A stretch of 64,000 bases of DNA from Copromyces sp. CBS 386.78 (lineage: Eukaryota > Ascomycota > Sordariomycetes > Sordariales > Sordariaceae), in assembly GCA_030685235.1 (NCBI GenBank), contig MU839207.1, positions 1 through 64,000 on the forward strand, in the 5' to 3' direction. Positions 47,205 through 58,110 of the stretch are shown here, one piece after another. The notes beneath the pieces are model-generated. The model was not told the origin of the DNA. It did no database searches and was given only the letters and a program-made list of their open reading frames with translations. The stretch's first letter is position 1; every line of letters starts with the position of its first letter. The position numbers were made by a program, and so were the translations under genes.

Positions 47205-47660
47205 AATGGTTCTTCTCCTGTTGTTGTTGGTGGTGGAAAAGAGGGGAAGAAGCAGAAAAAACGGCTAGTGTTGCGTACTGCTCATAGCCGTGAGAAAACT
47301 GCCGATGAGGAAATAACAAAGAAGGGTTGGAAGGCAATTCCTGTTACAGCTTCATCTCCTGCTGTTGGTGTTACTCCTCCGCCTCCTCCTCCCTCTTCTC
47401 CTCCTCCACCTCCTCCTCCTGATTTTGTCGGCGAGGCATTTGACGATGATGGATTGCGATGGCAACATCAAGATCTTCCCTTTGCTGCTGATGATGAGCA
47501 GGATCTTGTTGCTGCTGACTTTGGGGGCACTGGTTTTGAGCATTATTCTTCTTCTGCTGTCGATGAAGGTTATTCTTCTCCTGCAGCTGCCACAGATGAG
47601 GAACAGGGGAAGCAAGGAGAAGCCTCTGCTCCTGCTCCTGCTGTAGCAGCAGCGCCTTAG
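47205..47660 (+). other. In-frame coding-like tail behind pan2
   Basis: From the base after the pan2 TAG (47202-47204) the same frame stays open for 151 codons to TAG at 47658, then another 28 codons to a TAA at about 47745. It reads as basic (G-K-E-G-K-K-Q-K-K-R), then poly-Pro (P6, then P7), then acidic with aromatic residues (D-F-V-G-E-A-F-D-D-D-G-L-R-W). E-Q-G-K-Q occurs both at the pan2 end and in this tail, indicating an internal duplication of about 16 bp. An ATG-like start within it exists only weakly. It may be a readthrough tail, a lost C-terminus, or 3' UTR. Confidence 0.4.
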
Positions 47661-48588
47661 AGGGGCTGGAAAAAGGCAAAGAAATCCGGAAATGTCAAGG
47701 AGCAGTATAAAGCGGGTCATGAGCATCCTAAGGTGTCATGGCCATAATAACAGGCTTTTTTTTGGTTGTGGCTGGTCATTGTTGGGGCGGTGGTAGCATA
47801 CCGACGTACCCAGAAAGAAGCATGAAGCGAAGCGCGCGGATAGAGTATGTTGAGGTGGTAGCATAGGTTAAGAAACATGCAGCGTACGGATAGAAGTATG
47901 GATATTCCCAGCGGTAGATAGGTATAGGGTGGTTATTAGTAGAGTAGAGTAACGATGAATTGATTAAAAAGCAAAGATAGTTGATGTGTTTGGGGCTAGA
48001 CCTAGTGAGTTAAGGTAGGTGACACTTGGGATGGTGACGGGGAAGATGAAGTGATGTGTCGTGGTTGCCCGCTACTAACCATCCGCAATTCCGTCCCGTG
48101 TTGACATCGAGCATGTAGTCTTGATTCCATCGCTTCACTTTCGTCCTTCTTCACACTTCCTCGCAGACAACATACACAGCACTTAGCTCGCCGTTTTTTT
48201 ACGAAAGGGATTTTGTTTACGTCTCATTGAGTACCTTGCATACCAACTTGTGACATTCATGGCCAACCCAACCCCCAAGTGCTGTATTTTATTCCCATCC
48301 AGGCGGGGCCCTAATCTCTGTCTCTGATTCTTCTTCTTCTTCCTACAAACATCCATCAAATCTTTCTCCCGAACAATGCTTCTCCTTCTCTTTAACTACG
48401 GCCAAGCATTTTTTGCGGAGTTGGACGTATATTCAAGATGCTTGCCTCGACACAGATGTCCAGTCCAACATTTATTTCCTTGATCTCTCCTCTATTTAAG
48501 CTAGGTACTGTTTACAATCTTCCTTTCCTAACTTTTGTCAACTTTTCATTCAACTAACCGCCGCCCGATCAAGTATTTCGGTGTCAGC

Positions 48589-48837
48589 ATGATCATCCTA
48601 CCGACGAGTCTCGGGAAACTCGGAAAAGATGAGGCGAGGCTGGCAACGCACTCAGGGTTAAAGGTCTGGGCTAGCCAGGGGAGGTGCATCGACGGCCACG
48701 TACCTATACAGGTACAGCTGAATGCAAATCGCAGGCCTGCTCTCCAGCCCAGTTCGTTTGTGGCAATTCCTTTCCCGTCTGACTGGAATCTTGGCCCGGC
48801 GAGTACATTTAATCACAGCTTGGTTGTAGGTAAGTGA
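48589..48837 (+). CDS. Possible hypothetical ORF running into a splice donor
   Basis: The frame from ATG at 48589 (M-I-I-L-P-T-S-L-G-K-L-G-K) is open for 82 codons and meets a perfect GTAAGT donor at about 48832 just before its stop, with a TATTTAAG about 100 bp upstream. That combination suggests a first exon, but I cannot find a persuasive second exon. No family recognised. Confidence 0.22.
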   Translation: MIILPTSLGKLGKDEARLATHSGLKVWASQGRCIDGHVPIQVQLNANRRPALQPSSFVAIPFPSDWNLGPASTFNHSLVVGK

Positions 48838-49273
48838 ATCTTTCCAACATTTTTTCCTGTCTTGTCTCGGTTCTCTTTGTCAATGTTCCTACCTGCCTGT
48901 GCCTGCCTCGCTTGCTTGCTTGCGTTGTTAGTACCTAATCAGGGAGTGTCCAAAACTGGATCCTGCACATGTGGAATGCATCCTGAGGCACGAGGAGCAA
49001 GATGAATCTTGCAGCAGGCCGACATACCTCGCAGCAGAATCACAGTTGCAAGAACTCAGACCTGTGGCTGTGCCAATATTCGAAGAGTTCAAACCTGATT
49101 TAAACTCAACAAGAATTCGTCACGAGAGTGTCTCTGTGCATTAGGGTTATCAGGCGTCGCCAGCCGAAATTAACTGAGAGGGCGGGCACGATTTATTGAA
49201 ATAAATGCGAGTATGAGGGGAAGGAGACTGATGATGGCCACGATACATACCTTGACAAAGGCACAAAACAACA

Positions 49274-49387
49274 ACTTCAACCAGTCCACGATACAAACTT
49301 CAATAACACCCACGCACGTACTTTAATAGGCCATCATACGGACTTCAACAAGGCCACTATACGAACTGCAACCGTCTTCGACCGATA
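49274..49387 (+). repeat. Diverged 23-bp tandem repeat
   Basis: About five units of the form ACTTCAAYAAGGCCACNATA plus two to three bases (22-23 bp each), with the ACT(T)CAA start conserved and the middle diverged. Confidence 0.65.
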
Positions 49388-49843
49388 TCTCGTTACTCTC
49401 ATCACAAGCATAGGTATTACCACATACTCGTCGTTCACTCCTCATTCCAACGAGGGCAGATCTGATCTTGGAAATTTGTGTAGGTAGTCAAATCCAACTG
49501 AGCATTCTACAACTACAGTAAGTACCACACATCACCGAGAACTCCGAAGAACCCCAAGGACTCCAAGAACCGCCACCTACACTTGGTGCCACTCACAAAA
49601 ACCTGGTATGGCCCCATCATCTGCACCATATGAGGGGTCACCTGTATGGGCCATAAAGAAAATAACCTCGAAAATGTCTCTTTTACGGGAGCCAAAAGCC
49701 GACATGGAATCTGTGGGCACAAAGTCAGAAACACGGGTGCGGTGTCCAAGCATGGTACGGCAACACAACCCAACGGGTCCCTATGAGCTCAACATCATGA
49801 TGTATACCACCAATGTCCCTAAAGACTTCAACTTAGCAGCAAG

Positions 49844-51082
49844 ATGGTGGCTGCCTTCTCCCGCTCCTTCCTCGACAGATTATCAACCGCCGCCACTACC
49901 GCAGAAAAAAAGAGTGCCGCATCAGGATAAAAAGGGCTGGAGCTTCCCAGACTTCTGAAGACTGTTCCTCGCGATACAGAGACCAGAAAGCCCAAGACGA
50001 CTGGCCTTTCGGCTCAGTACACTTACATCACTCACAAGCCCTGGGCGGTAATTGCTTCGGTTTCTTCTCACGATGCATATCCTTCTTCAGATCCTCTGGT
50101 CTTTGCTGTTGCGGCTGCGGAAAGAGAAGTGCGCAGGCAGGAGCGAGCCCGACGCCGGGACAAGAATAAAATCACGGCAGTAACTGAGGGTTGTTAGGGC
50201 CACGGTTGGCTCCATGTGCCTATTGTCTATGGCTTCTATCTTGGACGATGACTCGGGAAAGGGGGAGGATGAGTCTGAGAAGGAGCATCCGATGGACAGT
50301 CTGAACATAACGGACATGGTCGAATATGAAAGGATGGGAGAAACCAACCACGACGTCTTCTTCCAGTCCACATCAACAACATGGTCACCGCCACTCATCT
50401 ATTCCACTACATTCTTTGGAAGAACTACGAACAGCACGCCATCTCTAGACACTTTTTTTCTGAAGGCCAGCATTCCTTTGGGTAGCCGTCAGGAGCAGCG
50501 TACCAACGCTCAAAAGATTCGATTTTCATTCAGTACATCATGGGCGCAGCCAAGTCGTACGGTCGGAAATGGCCTGACTTTCCACGACACTCGAAGAGCG
50601 TCAGCACAAACACAACGCAGACCAAACTCGGCAGTCAAGGCCGCCATCCAGTGTCTCTTCAAGAATACTGTCTTATCGGAACTCTTCTCGTTTTAGTCCT
50701 TGGTGCACTTTACCGCAAAGCTAGCAAATCCAGCAAAGCCAACAGATCGAAGATCAAGAAGAAGAAGAAGCCTGGTCTTACTATAAAATCCCGGAACAGT
50801 AGGATACTGAACAAGGCTGATCTTGTTAAACATTTGCAGACTCGGAACGGTACAAAGCTGGACGAGGAGCCTGATCTTGCTCAAGAGGAATTACGGAACG
50901 ATATGAGCACCATGACCGACACCAAACTCGACGGCCAGGGTCAATATCTTCCCCTGTTTCTCCTCGAATACCATCTTCCCATGTTTCTCCACGAATACCT
51001 TCTTGTTGCCATCTACCTCACATTGATCATCGGTGGACTATCTCGCTTGCTGGAAGTTTTTCTCCCGGTTTTCATCCGCTAG
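49844..51082 (+). pseudogene. Probable decayed gene; longest intact part 50540-51082 (180 aa, two membrane segments)
   Basis: A single reading frame carries protein-like sequence from ATG 49844 to TAG 51080, broken by TAA at about 49925, by a stop-dense stretch at about 50195-50332, and by TAG at 50483. The start reads like a mitochondrial presequence (M-V-A-A-F-S-R-S-F-L-D-R-L). After the first stop comes K-T-T-G-L-S-A-Q-Y-T-Y-I-T-H-K-P-W and a basic R-R-Q-E-R-A-R-R-R. The last intact ORF (ATG 50540) has hydrophobic helices near residues 44-60 and 148-172, and two related blocks beginning T-K-L-(G/D)-(S)-(G)-Q-G, so it looks internally duplicated. The stop-dense part could be an intron (GTAACT donor at 50180), but no acceptor restores a clean frame. 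Function unknown; it may instead be a small live gene starting at 50540. Confidence 0.4.
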
Positions 51083-51376
51083 TCCAGTCTGTCTCGTCTC
51101 TGTTATTGTCGACTTGGTTGGCTTCCTTCGTGCCAGACAGACCTTGTTACTTCGAGTCCATATGTCTTGACAAACATCACATCATCAGCAACATCCAACA
51201 TTCGAAACAACCCCACACGCTGTCATTAATCAGCAACCATGGCTTGCCCTGCAACCAGAAGCGGCCCGTACCTTTAAACTTGGGAGTGTCAAGTTTTAGT
51301 TGGGAACAACATGATTACATCAGCGGAAGAACATTGAGCGAGCGGATCAATTCAACAACTTACATAGATACTAAGG

Positions 51377-51384
51377 TATAAATA
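51377..51384 (+). promoter_or_regulatory. TATA-like box upstream of the small hydrophobic ORF
   Basis: TATAAATA about 200 bp before ATG 51580. The 51083-51579 spacer shows nothing else. Confidence 0.3.
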
Positions 51385-51579
51385 GGCCACTTCAAAGATC
51401 GGAATTACCCGAAAGAAACAAGAGAAAGGGACTAAAAAAGACGACTGCTGCGGCTACCGGTCAGTGCACACCAACCTTGGGAGACTGGGTCACAATCTCA
51501 AACTCAAAACTCAGTCAAACTCGAACTCGAACTCAATACATGTACGATCACCGACTAACAAAAAGTTCGCCAGCCAGTC

Positions 51580-51822
51580 ATGATGGACCTCCTCCTCCCT
51601 CTTATCCTCCTCGGAGTCCTTCTCCTCCCCTTCTTTCTCCTCAGCAGTCGCCGACAAGCAGGAGAGTACCGAATGGAAACGGTGTACTTTGTTCTTCTCA
51701 TGGCCATGCTGCCCTCGATCTGCTGGCATTTATATGAGAATGTTCAACTCCTTCCCTTTGTTGTCTTCCCCTTTGTACCTGTAGTCTTTTTGGTTCTTTG
51801 GGTCGGCATCTCTGTCCCTTGA
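51580..51822 (+). CDS. Small hydrophobic protein, copy 1 of a tandem duplication
   Basis: An 80-aa ORF that is mostly membrane-like: residues 3-23 (L-L-L-P-L-I-L-L-G-V-L-L-L-P), 32-50, and 55-80. A short basic loop (S-S-R-R-Q-A) sits between the first two. No family recognised. A diverged, frame-broken copy follows about 520 bp downstream, which supports at least past coding function or duplication of a larger unit. Confidence 0.35.
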   Translation: MMDLLLPLILLGVLLLPFFLLSSRRQAGEYRMETVYFVLLMAMLPSICWHLYENVQLLPFVVFPFVPVVFLVLWVGISVP

Positions 51823-52089
51823 TGGGTGGGATTCTGTAGGAAGAAGCGCTGGGAGATGGAATTTGGACGTGGCGCCCGGGGGGTGTGGGGGGAGTACGTG
51901 TAGGGCTTGGTGCAGCGTTTATAACAAAATAAAGGGGTATCATTTGGCACTCTACACATATAGGTGAGTACCCGAAGAAAAAAAAAAAATATATATATAT
52001 ATAACCCTGCTTCTCGGGCAGTTATACCGGACCGGACCAGGTCGACGAACTCGACGATTGCCGATGTGATGAATACTTGCCTACCTACT

Positions 52090-52420
52090 AAACATAGATA
52101 AATCTCCTCCCTTTCATCATTCCCCTAGGGATCCTTTCTCCCATTCTTCCTCATCAGCAGCAGTCAACGAGCAGCATAATAGCATCGAATGGGAACGGTC
52201 TGCTTTATATTTTTTTTCTTATGTCTCTGCTACCCTCGATCAGCTGGCATCTCTCTATATATGCAACTCCAGCTTCTTCCTCTCTGGTTGTATCTTCTTT
52301 TTAGTCATCTATTTGGCTCTTTAGGTTGCCATCTTTGTTCTTACATAATGGGATTCTGGAGTCGTGTTGTTGTTGTTTGTTAGATTTGGACGTGGGGAGA
52401 CCAGCCGGTGGGGCTTGTCA
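52090..52420 (+). pseudogene. Diverged copy 2 of the small hydrophobic ORF, frame-shifted
   Basis: Matches about 51580-51910 along its length: CGAATGG-AACGGT, CTGC(C/T)(A)CCCTCGATC-GCTGGCAT, GTTGT-TCTTC, GGGATTCTG and TTTGGACGTGG recur in order. The equivalent frame is broken within a T8 run at about 52208: L-P-S-I-C-W-H-L of copy 1 is found as L-P-S-I-S-W-H-L in a different frame. Differences are not confined to C-to-T, so this is ordinary divergence, not only RIP. Confidence 0.55.
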
Positions 52421-52829
52421 CTTTTGAGAGTATGAGGATCTTGAGAACAAGTGACTACAAGTAGGAGAACTCAGAGGGACTAAGACGAGGGACCGCAAAA
52501 AGAAAAAAGGAGGTCAGGTCTACAGCGGCAATAAATCACGAAACGCGCCGGGGTCTAGCAGGCAGGAAGCGACAAACAAACAAACAAACCAATACACAAA
52601 GCGGACAAGAAGAAAACGACAAGCAGTGAGTGATGATGGAAACATACCTCCTACCTTAAGGAATGGGGCAAGTCTGAAGTTTTGAGCTTGAAATACAAGT
52701 GCAAACAACAAAATAAGCAACAACCCGAATGAGCTAGCTAGCTGTACAACGTCTAAATCAGATTAGTTTACTACCTAGGGCACCCTTGGAATCATTCACT
52801 CCAAAGAAGTAGGTCAAAGAAAAATTTCT
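52421..52829. other. Intergenic before the GH92 3' end
   Basis: Contains a CAAACAAACAAACAAACC run at about 52572 and GAGCTAGCTAGCTG at about 52732. No gene seen. Confidence 0.5.
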
Positions 52830-55803
52830 TTAATACTCCCCATCAACCTCCTCCGAGCCGGCTTCCCCCTCCTTCCACCTCTCCGTTTTTTCCCTATCCA
52901 TCCTCTCCCACTCGTCCCAAAAATTCGCATCCTCATAATAACTAGGCGGCAGGTCCTGGGTCCTTGTCCCCCAAGTTTTACTTTCGTCCGGTCCAACCAC
53001 CAACTCCAACAGCCCCCCTTTCTCGAAAAACTCGTGCGTGATCCAATTCCTGGTATACCTCTTCCCGTTCAACCTGGCGGACTGGATATAAACGGGTTTC
53101 CCACTGCCGTCTCCTTGCATTTCTGCATCAAAATTGACAGTCCTAATAACCGCCCACTTTGCCTCCTTGGAGTCACGAGAAGAAGACACAGGTCCGGAAG
53201 AAGGGGCCTTGAGATCCATCCCCGCCCTAACCTTGACCTCCCTAAAGAACGGCGGGACAATCAAATAAACATCCTGTCCCGCCACGGGGAAAACCCCCAG
53301 CCCCATCCCCCACGTGGTAAACGCGCCCATGGCACAGTCGTCGTTTCCCGGAATCCCGTTGACGCTCGCATTGAACATGCTGGGGACATAACTTCTCAGC
53401 CACTTGGAACTCAATCCCGGTCTGCCCGCGTAATGGAACTGAAACACCGTCAGAAAAGATTGCTCATTGCCCATGTACGCGATCCCGCTCTCGTGATAAT
53501 ACTCTAGTCTTTCCACAAAGGTCTGGGCGCCGCCCATGAGGGAAATCAAAGTGGACATGGATTGGGGTGCGTAAAAGGAGTAAAGCCAGGGGGAACCTTC
53601 GTAGACGTCGAGAGATGTGTCGTAGTAGCATGAGTGCTGGTTTTGGATCGGGGAGCAGGTCCGCGTGGGGTGGTACCGGAATGTGCCTGAAAGGGTGCGT
53701 GGTTGGAGGAAGCCGATGAAGGGGGATTGTAGGATGTAGCCTGGCACCGAAGTGTTTTGGCCGGAGATAGGGGTGTCTTGTTCTTGGGGGGAGTAGGGGG
53801 ATGAGGAGCGGTCCCGAAAGAGGTCTTTCGCGGTGGGGTTCCAGTAGTTGCGCCAGTTGGCGCCGCGATGGTGGTATTTGGTAATGTCGGAGGTGAGGGA
53901 GGTCCAGGGGGTGGGGGTTGAGATGTTGGGGTGGTATTGTTGGATGTCGGATGAGGATGAGGATGAGGATGAGGACGAAGGAGCACCGCCAAGGAGTGAA
54001 GGCGATTTGGAGAGACCATGGGCAAGAAGGGAGATGCAAAAGTCGTTGTAGGCGTATTCGACGCCGCGGGAAATGGAGCGAGAAGCGGGACCGGTGCCGT
54101 TCTTGTCGAGGTCGTTCCAGGGAATGTAGCCACGATCGTGCCAGGAGACGAGGTTGCCACGGCCGGAGAGACCCCAGTTTTGGGGCTCAATTTCGGCGTC
54201 GGAGAGAACAGCTTCGTAGGCGGTCTTCCAATCGATATCGGCTATAAGACCCTTGACGAAGGCGTCGGCAATCACTACGTCTGCGTTGGAGCCGCCTTGG
54301 GTGTAGCCTTTGCAGAAGGACATGCGACAGTCGGGAAGTTTCCCTTCGTGTCTGTAGATGTCGATCAAGGCTCTGATCATCTCGGTTTGGGCCTTGGGGT
54401 CGATGACCGTCAAGAGGGGATGTTGGGCTCTGAAGGAGTCCCAGATGCAGTAGAACCTAGGTAGCACTTCGTTAGTACTCCCTCCTCTTTTCCTTGCGAA
54501 AGTAGGTATGAACTCACGAGTCAAAGTACGGTTCACTCGAATTCCATAGCGGATTCTCGCCCGTATAATTCTGCGGACTCAACAACGTCCTATACAACCC
54601 ACTCCAGAACGTAGTCTGCAACTCCTCGCTCGTCCCGCTCGCATCCACCCTCACCACATCTAACTTCTCCCTCCACGCCTCTCTCGCATCTTTCTCGACT
54701 CTCTCAAAATCCCAATCCTCTCCAATCTCCTGCTCCGCATTCTCACACGCCTTATCCACCGAAATAAACGACACACCCACTCTTGCCAAAATCGAATCTT
54801 CAGAGTCTGGCCTCTCAAACTGGATCCAAGCCCCCGCCGACCCCGACCCAACGCCCTCAAGGAACTGTTTCCCATCCGTGGCATTATTTGACACGAACGT
54901 GCCCGTCTTCCTGATCTTGGCGCCCTTGAAGTCCGCGCAGAAAAAGGCGTGGTAATGCCCTGCACCGAAAGAAGGCATGTACCGCCCGTCACCCACGATC
55001 CGGCCTGTTTCGGGATAGACTTGGATCCCGCCCATGGAGCGGCTATTCATCAAGTCTACTAAATCAACCAGGATCAGCGGGCTGTAGGGCGCCACGCCCT
55101 TGGCCAAGTGCAGCTTTTCCGTCCCTGGAAAAGAAAAGCGGTAGAGGACAGCGTGGTGGGTAGCTGTCATCTCGGCCCTGACGCCGTTGGTGATGTTTAC
55201 CGTGAAGTACCCCGGCGAAGCATACACGGAGCCAGGGACGCGGTTTAGCGGTCGGTCATACAGGGAGAAATCGCACTTGGTGTAGTCGTCGTCCATGCAG
55301 CCCGGGTGAACAAACAAGGGAAAGTTCCCCAGCGAGGGCTGACCGCCCGTGCCCGAGTCGTGCATGTGCGAGAAGCCGGTGATGGGGTTGTCGTCGGACA
55401 CGAACCCGGCGGCGTTCTCGGCGGGCGAGGCCACGTCGGCCACGGCTTTGGCCATGCCGTAGGGCAGGGTGGCGCCGGGGAAGACGTGGCCGCCGTTGGT
55501 GGTGCCGATTAGGGGGTCGATAAATTGCAGGATGTCGTTGACATTGTGGTTGTTAGTGACAGTTCCTGAATTTGGGTAGTGTTCGCTCCCATAGGGACCG
55601 GCGATGTCGGGTGAGAAGAGGAAGAAGAGGAGGGTTTGGCTGGGGGTGATGAGTTTGAAGAGGACGAAGATGGCGATGGCGAGTAAGAGGGCGACGAGGA
55701 GAGCCCTTCTTTTTCGGGGGACACTCGCGAAGCGAACGGGGAGTTTGGCCGCCGCTTTGCGGTAGGGCGAGTCGTCGTGTATCGCCATAGTTCCTGACCT
55801 CAC
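52830..55803 (-). CDS. GH92 family alpha-mannosidase, membrane-anchored
   Basis: Glycoside hydrolase family 92; members are calcium-dependent exo-alpha-mannosidases, mostly alpha-1,2, acting on N-glycans or mannan. Exons 55803-54518 and 54456-52830 give 970 aa. A cytosolic N-terminus of about 30 basic residues is followed by one membrane helix (A-L-L-V-A-L-L-L-A-I-A-I-F-V-L-F, about 34-50), so it is a type II membrane or secretory-pathway enzyme. GH92 landmarks: V-F-P-G-A-T-L-P-Y-G-M (about 107), G-F-S-H-M-H-D-S-G (about 140), Y-C-I-W-D-S-F-R-A-Q-H-P-L (about 430), and C-R-M-S-F-C-K-G-Y-T-Q-G-G-S-N-A-D. Several N-x-S/T sites fit glycosylation. The second Met (M-A-I-H, residue 6) is an alternative start. 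Confidence 0.94.
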
Positions 55804-57651
55804 CTGTGGTGGTGAGGTACGCTTTGGTGACTACCTCTCTTCAGAAAGTTGTTGTTGTCTGAGTTTCTCACATGCTATGTATGTGTTCTGTTAGTTGCTG
55901 ACAGCCATCGAGGTGGTAAACCTCTCTCCCTTGCTTGGATCTCGGGACATCAAACCCCAAAAGAAGGTCAAAAGAGACGTTGATCACTCTGCTCCCTCAT
56001 CCAGGGTCCAGAACCCCGGAAGAGACAAGTAACCCATGACATCGAAGCTTAAGTCCGGGGTTGCTGACTGATCCAACCACCATCAATCAGCCTTTTCGGA
56101 AAAGGGCCAAATTGTGGTGCTAAAAAGAAAAATGTAGTCACATTGAATAAGTGGCGTTCTTGTTAAGGAGTGTCAAGTCGAATGGAAGGGGAAAGAGGAG
56201 AAAGCTGAGGGAGGAATTGGTCGCCAAGACGATACAGGGGTGTAAACCACTGACAGGTGCGCTGCTGTCCAATGAGAATCGGGAATTGTGACTTGAAATG
56301 GTTAGGGCTTGTTATAGTGTTACAGCGCCATGCCTCGGAGCTTTTGCTGGATGTCCAGAAGAGGAAAGTTCTCTTTGCTGGCTTCTCCGAACTGTATTTG
56401 GAGAATTGGGCCTTGTTCAGGACCGCCTGATAAAGGTTCCAAAGACTTTCGAGTAGTTGGTTGACTACTTAACTTTCGTTGCTGTGATGGTTTCCGAAGC
56501 ATTGTCAAGGCCGTAGTGGTTTTTCTCTTCAGGACAGACTCGGTCCATTACCTCCTCCACCCTCCATATCAAGACGTTGATATGGCAATATAGGCTTCCT
56601 TCGTGTCAACCGTTTCGGTAGTTCGTGCGTGGCCGGCATGGAGATGGTACCGCCTGTAGGCCCATTCTCAATTTTATCCATATAACCGCCCTTCTTTATA
56701 TGCCACCTTTTTGCAGGGAGAATCCGTACTATATGATTGGGCCGGTGCTGAATGGGTAGGTCTTCCTGGTCAATATCACTTGGCTTGAAAAGATGGTTAA
56801 CTGAACGTGTGAGCAGGCCCTGGAATGGCCTGGCCCATGAGCTTGATGGTCCAGATCATGACTTCGGATGATCAACTGCCTTGGACAGATGCTGTCGTCA
56901 ACGGATGGGTTGGGGTTGATTCACGAGTCGATCAGCTCTCCGAGTGCTTCGATATGGACGAGACAATGCTAAGTGGAATAATCCGTTGACCGCTTGATCT
57001 ACCGTGAGGGGTCTTGGATTCGTCGGGATCGCGTATTAACGGTTGTCATGGTATAGGTTCTCTTGGGCGAACGGCCTGTTTGGACAAATGATGTTGGACT
57101 TGAGAGACAGAAAGTCGCATCTTCTGAGCTTGAGCTATCAGTAACCTCAAGTCAGACTGGACCAAATCTTGGTTTGTTGTTTCTGGTTTCATCGTAGGTT
57201 GTGAACATGGTCGGGACGTCGTCGTCGACTTCTGAATAGCATCCCTGACGTCACCTACAAAAGGGTTAGGGTTGAGTATAAGCCGTCAAGGTGCCTGCCG
57301 GACAACGGGAGAGCTTCAAGCTGAACCTCCAAAAGTTCTCCATTTCACAGACTGGTCACGAGGACATTTGGGAGATTGGGGAAAAGAAAAAGCCACAACG
57401 GTTTCTGTTCCGTAATAACCGGCGGTGTTGGTCATCTCATTTGTCGTCAAGTGACTTTATAACCCGAGTCAGATGATGGAGATTCTGAACTTTTATGGTG
57501 GTTCTTCTTGACCGTCTCTTGTTATTTGTGGTGATGCCGGAATTGGTTGCCGGTCTTCAAGTGAACTTTTCGTAGGATTGCCCGGTGGGGCGCTTCGTTT
57601 TCGTTGTGAAATAGGATACGACTATTGTTATACCGGTCGCGATCGCCATCA
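55804..57651. other. Intergenic upstream of GH92
   Basis: About 1.8 kb with only short open frames on either strand and none resembling a protein family. The first 200 bp should be the GH92 promoter and leader. Confidence 0.5.
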
Positions 57652-58110
57652 ATGGATGTGTTCCCGGAGCCAAGACGCCGGATGAGTTGGCAAGCTGCCC
57701 TGAAACCACCAGAAAGTCCGTCTTCGGCGACCATGCCCAAATCCCGTCGTCCCGGGAAATCTTCTTTGGAGACACTTGCATTGCCAGAATTGCCCCGCAC
57801 CCCCGGAATCGAGCCCATCCCGCCCCTGACGGCTTCTGGATCCCAGGCCAACCCCTCCACTCCTGTTCGTCATATCCAAAACAAACAGTTGGAGAAAAGT
57901 TCCCCTTCGGCCGGGTTATCACAACTCTTTGAAGGTTCAGCTCACAAACAGTCATTGAAAAGTATTGTATATGAAAACAAAGTCAATCAACAGACGGCTA
58001 ATCGGCTTAACAAAAACAAGCAAAGAAGGCAAAGGGAAGGCCAACAGTCGCTGATGTCACAAGTCACCAAGTGGACATATCCCCGTCGTCCCCCGATTCC
58101 ATATCGATAA
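57652..58110 (+). CDS. Possible hypothetical basic protein
   Basis: A 152-aa frame from ATG 57652 (M-D-V-F-P-E-P-R-R-R). It is Pro/Ser-rich with P-E-L-P-R-T-P-G-I-E-P-I-P-P, then a Lys/Gln/Asn-rich basic stretch and the end T-K-W-T-Y-P-R-R-P-P-I-P-Y-R. It has a smooth, disordered-protein composition but no domain. It overlaps, antisense, a minus-strand frame that is also open, so at most one strand is likely coding here. Confidence 0.3.
   Translation: MDVFPEPRRRMSWQAALKPPESPSSATMPKSRRPGKSSLETLALPELPRTPGIEPIPPLTASGSQANPSTPVRHIQNKQLEKSSPSAGLSQLFEGSAHKQSLKSIVYENKVNQQTANRLNKNKQRRQREGQQSLMSQVTKWTYPRRPPIPYR

Larger units (their letters stand above)
47661..49843. other. Intergenic region downstream of pan2
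   Basis: Contains a weak ORF at 48589-48837 and a diverged 23-bp tandem repeat at 49274-49387. There is a TATTTAAG at about 48491 and CT-rich sequence at about 48310-48400, so a short transcription unit is conceivable. Confidence 0.5.
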
